From Actinacidiphila alni (lineage in GTDB: Bacteria; Actinomycetota; Actinomycetes; Streptomycetales; Streptomycetaceae): a DNA stretch of 64,000 nucleotides. Numbering within the stretch: the stretch's first letter is position 1; each line of letters starts with the position of its first letter. The translations under genes and the position numbers were made by a program. The notes under the pieces were generated by a model. The model saw only the letters and a list, made by a program, of their open reading frames with translations. It ran no database searches and was not told where the DNA came from. Where the stretch lies: the NCBI RefSeq assembly GCF_900112845.1, contig NZ_FONG01000001.1, positions 62,001 through 126,000 on the forward strand, read 5' to 3'. Positions 63,349 through 64,000 of this stretch are shown piece by piece.

Positions 63349-64000
63349 GTGGCTGAACGCGGCAAGCGAACAGTGCGTGACCTGCGGCGCGGCAACCGTG
63401 CATCGCTTCTGCGTCATTTGTATTTCGAGGGACCCCTCAGCCGTCAGGAGCTGGGCCGGGACACCGGCCTGAGCGCCGGGTCGATCAGCAACGTCGTCGG
63501 CGAGCTGATCGCCGACGGCATGGTCGAGGAGGCGGGCGCCGTCGAGTCCGACGGCGGCCGGCCGCGCATCCTGCTCCAGGTCTCCGCGGGGTACGGGTAC
63601 GTGGTGGGCGTGGACGTCGGCGAAACCCGGGTCAGGGTCGAGCTGTTCGACCTCGCGCTGACCGAACGGGCCTCCGCCGACCTGCCGTTGTCCGACAGCG
63701 GCCACGACGTCGACCACGTCGTACGGCTCGCCCTCGAAGGCATCGAGTCGGTGGTCCGCGAGGCCGGGATCGACGACAGCGAGGTGCTCGGCGTCGGCAT
63801 CGGCGTGCCCGGCATCGTCGAACAGGGCGACACCGCGCCCGGCGAGGGCGACGGCGTCGTGGTGCACGGCCAGACCATCGGCTGGGACGCCGTGCCGTTC
63901 GGCCGGCTGCTGCGGGCCGGCACCGCGCTCCCGCTGCACATTGACAACGGTGCCAAGACCCTCGGCCAGGCCGAGATGTGGTTCGGCGGCGGACGCGGCT
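63349..64000 (+). CDS. ROK-family transcriptional regulator (partial, 3' end beyond window)
   Basis: At least 217 residues are seen. The N-terminal winged helix is VRDLRRGNRASLLRHLYFEGPLSRQELGRDTGLSAGSISNVVGELI. The ROK ATPase-like fold begins GYVVGVDVGETRVRVELFDL and continues LGVGIGVPGIVEQG and LPLHIDNGAKTLGQAEMWFGGGRG. GTG 63349 has GGGAGG 8 nt upstream. It diverges from the beta-glucoside importer and probably represses it until its sugar binds. Confidence 0.9.
   Translation, partial: MAERGKRTVRDLRRGNRASLLRHLYFEGPLSRQELGRDTGLSAGSISNVVGELIADGMVEEAGAVESDGGRPRILLQVSAGYGYVVGVDVGETRVRVELFDLALTERASADLPLSDSGHDVDHVVRLALEGIESVVREAGIDDSEVLGVGIGVPGIVEQGDTAPGEGDGVVVHGQTIGWDAVPFGRLLRAGTALPLHIDNGAKTLGQAEMWFGGGRG

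Noticed and set aside
58600..63999. Calling the last operon cebEFG/bglC
   Set aside because: That system uses a LacI-type regulator (CebR); here the regulator is ROK-type, so the substrate cannot be taken over by name.

Overview
The window is about 64 kb of very high-GC DNA (strong third-position GC bias, GTG starts, 4-nt ATGA/GTGA gene overlaps). It looks like a Streptomyces chromosome or that of a close relative. The order gcl / glxR / hyi / uraD / uraH / uricase / 8-oxoguanine deaminase / malate synthase / IclR regulator / allantoinase is the purine-to-glyoxylate locus known from Streptomyces coelicolor. No rRNA, tRNA, CRISPR array, transposase or integrase was recognised.

Layout. (1) 1-9.4 kb, polysaccharide use: a membrane-tethered ECF sigma factor fused to a glycoside hydrolase (open at the left edge), a secreted GH16-type enzyme with a cellulose-binding module, a GH20 hexosaminidase, and a CUT1 ABC sugar importer (two permeases and a binding protein). 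A divergent GntR/HutC regulator sits opposite, over an intergenic region crowded with TGGT/ACCA half-sites. (2) 9.4-19.2 kb, mixed accessory functions: a SAV_915-like protein, a glycolipid-binding-like protein, two MFS exporters, a LysE exporter, a GAF-LuxR regulator and two overlapping acyl-CoA ligases. (3) 19.2-24.1 kb, glyoxylate arm: gcl, glxR and hyi. (4) 24.1-42.3 kb, a RiPP cluster of TOMM/thiopeptide type: a SARP regulator, a leader-binding ThiF-like cyclodehydratase partner, two intact YcaO proteins, a SagB-type dehydrogenase, a split LanB dehydratase, an M50-like protease fused in frame to an ABC ATPase, an ABC permease, and a convergently encoded 62-aa precursor. The last 22 residues of the precursor are only Ser, Thr, Cys and a terminal Ala. 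(5) 42.4-58.5 kb, purine catabolism: an M20 amidohydrolase and an HTH protein, uraD-uraH-uricase, 8-oxoguanine deaminase, an NCS2 purine permease broken by an in-frame TGA, malate synthase, a MobA-like nucleotidyltransferase, an AllR-like IclR regulator and allantoinase. No allantoicase is present in the window. (6) 58.6-64 kb, a beta-glucoside system: GH1, two permeases, a binding protein and a divergent ROK regulator that runs off the right edge.

How it fits together. Urate is taken through 5-hydroxyisourate, OHCU and allantoin to glyoxylate. Glyoxylate is then used by Gcl, GlxR and Hyi (to glycerate) or by malate synthase. The same 15-bp inverted repeat of the type TTCCGY-N3-RCGGAA lies in front of gcl, hyi and malate synthase and between the IclR gene and allB, usually as pairs about 21 bp apart, so these promoters form one probable AllR-type regulon. 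A second motif, TTCAAC-N5-GTTGA, occurs at uraD and allB. The RiPP cluster is embedded inside this locus, between hyi and the uraD side.

The most interesting item is the RiPP cluster. It has the machinery for azole formation and Ser/Thr dehydration, but I see no second LanB-C-like protein that would serve as a [4+2] pyridine synthase. A linear, densely dehydrated azole peptide is therefore the simplest prediction. The duplicated YcaO, the protease-ABC fusion and the Ser/Thr/Cys-only core do not match any characterised compound I can name.
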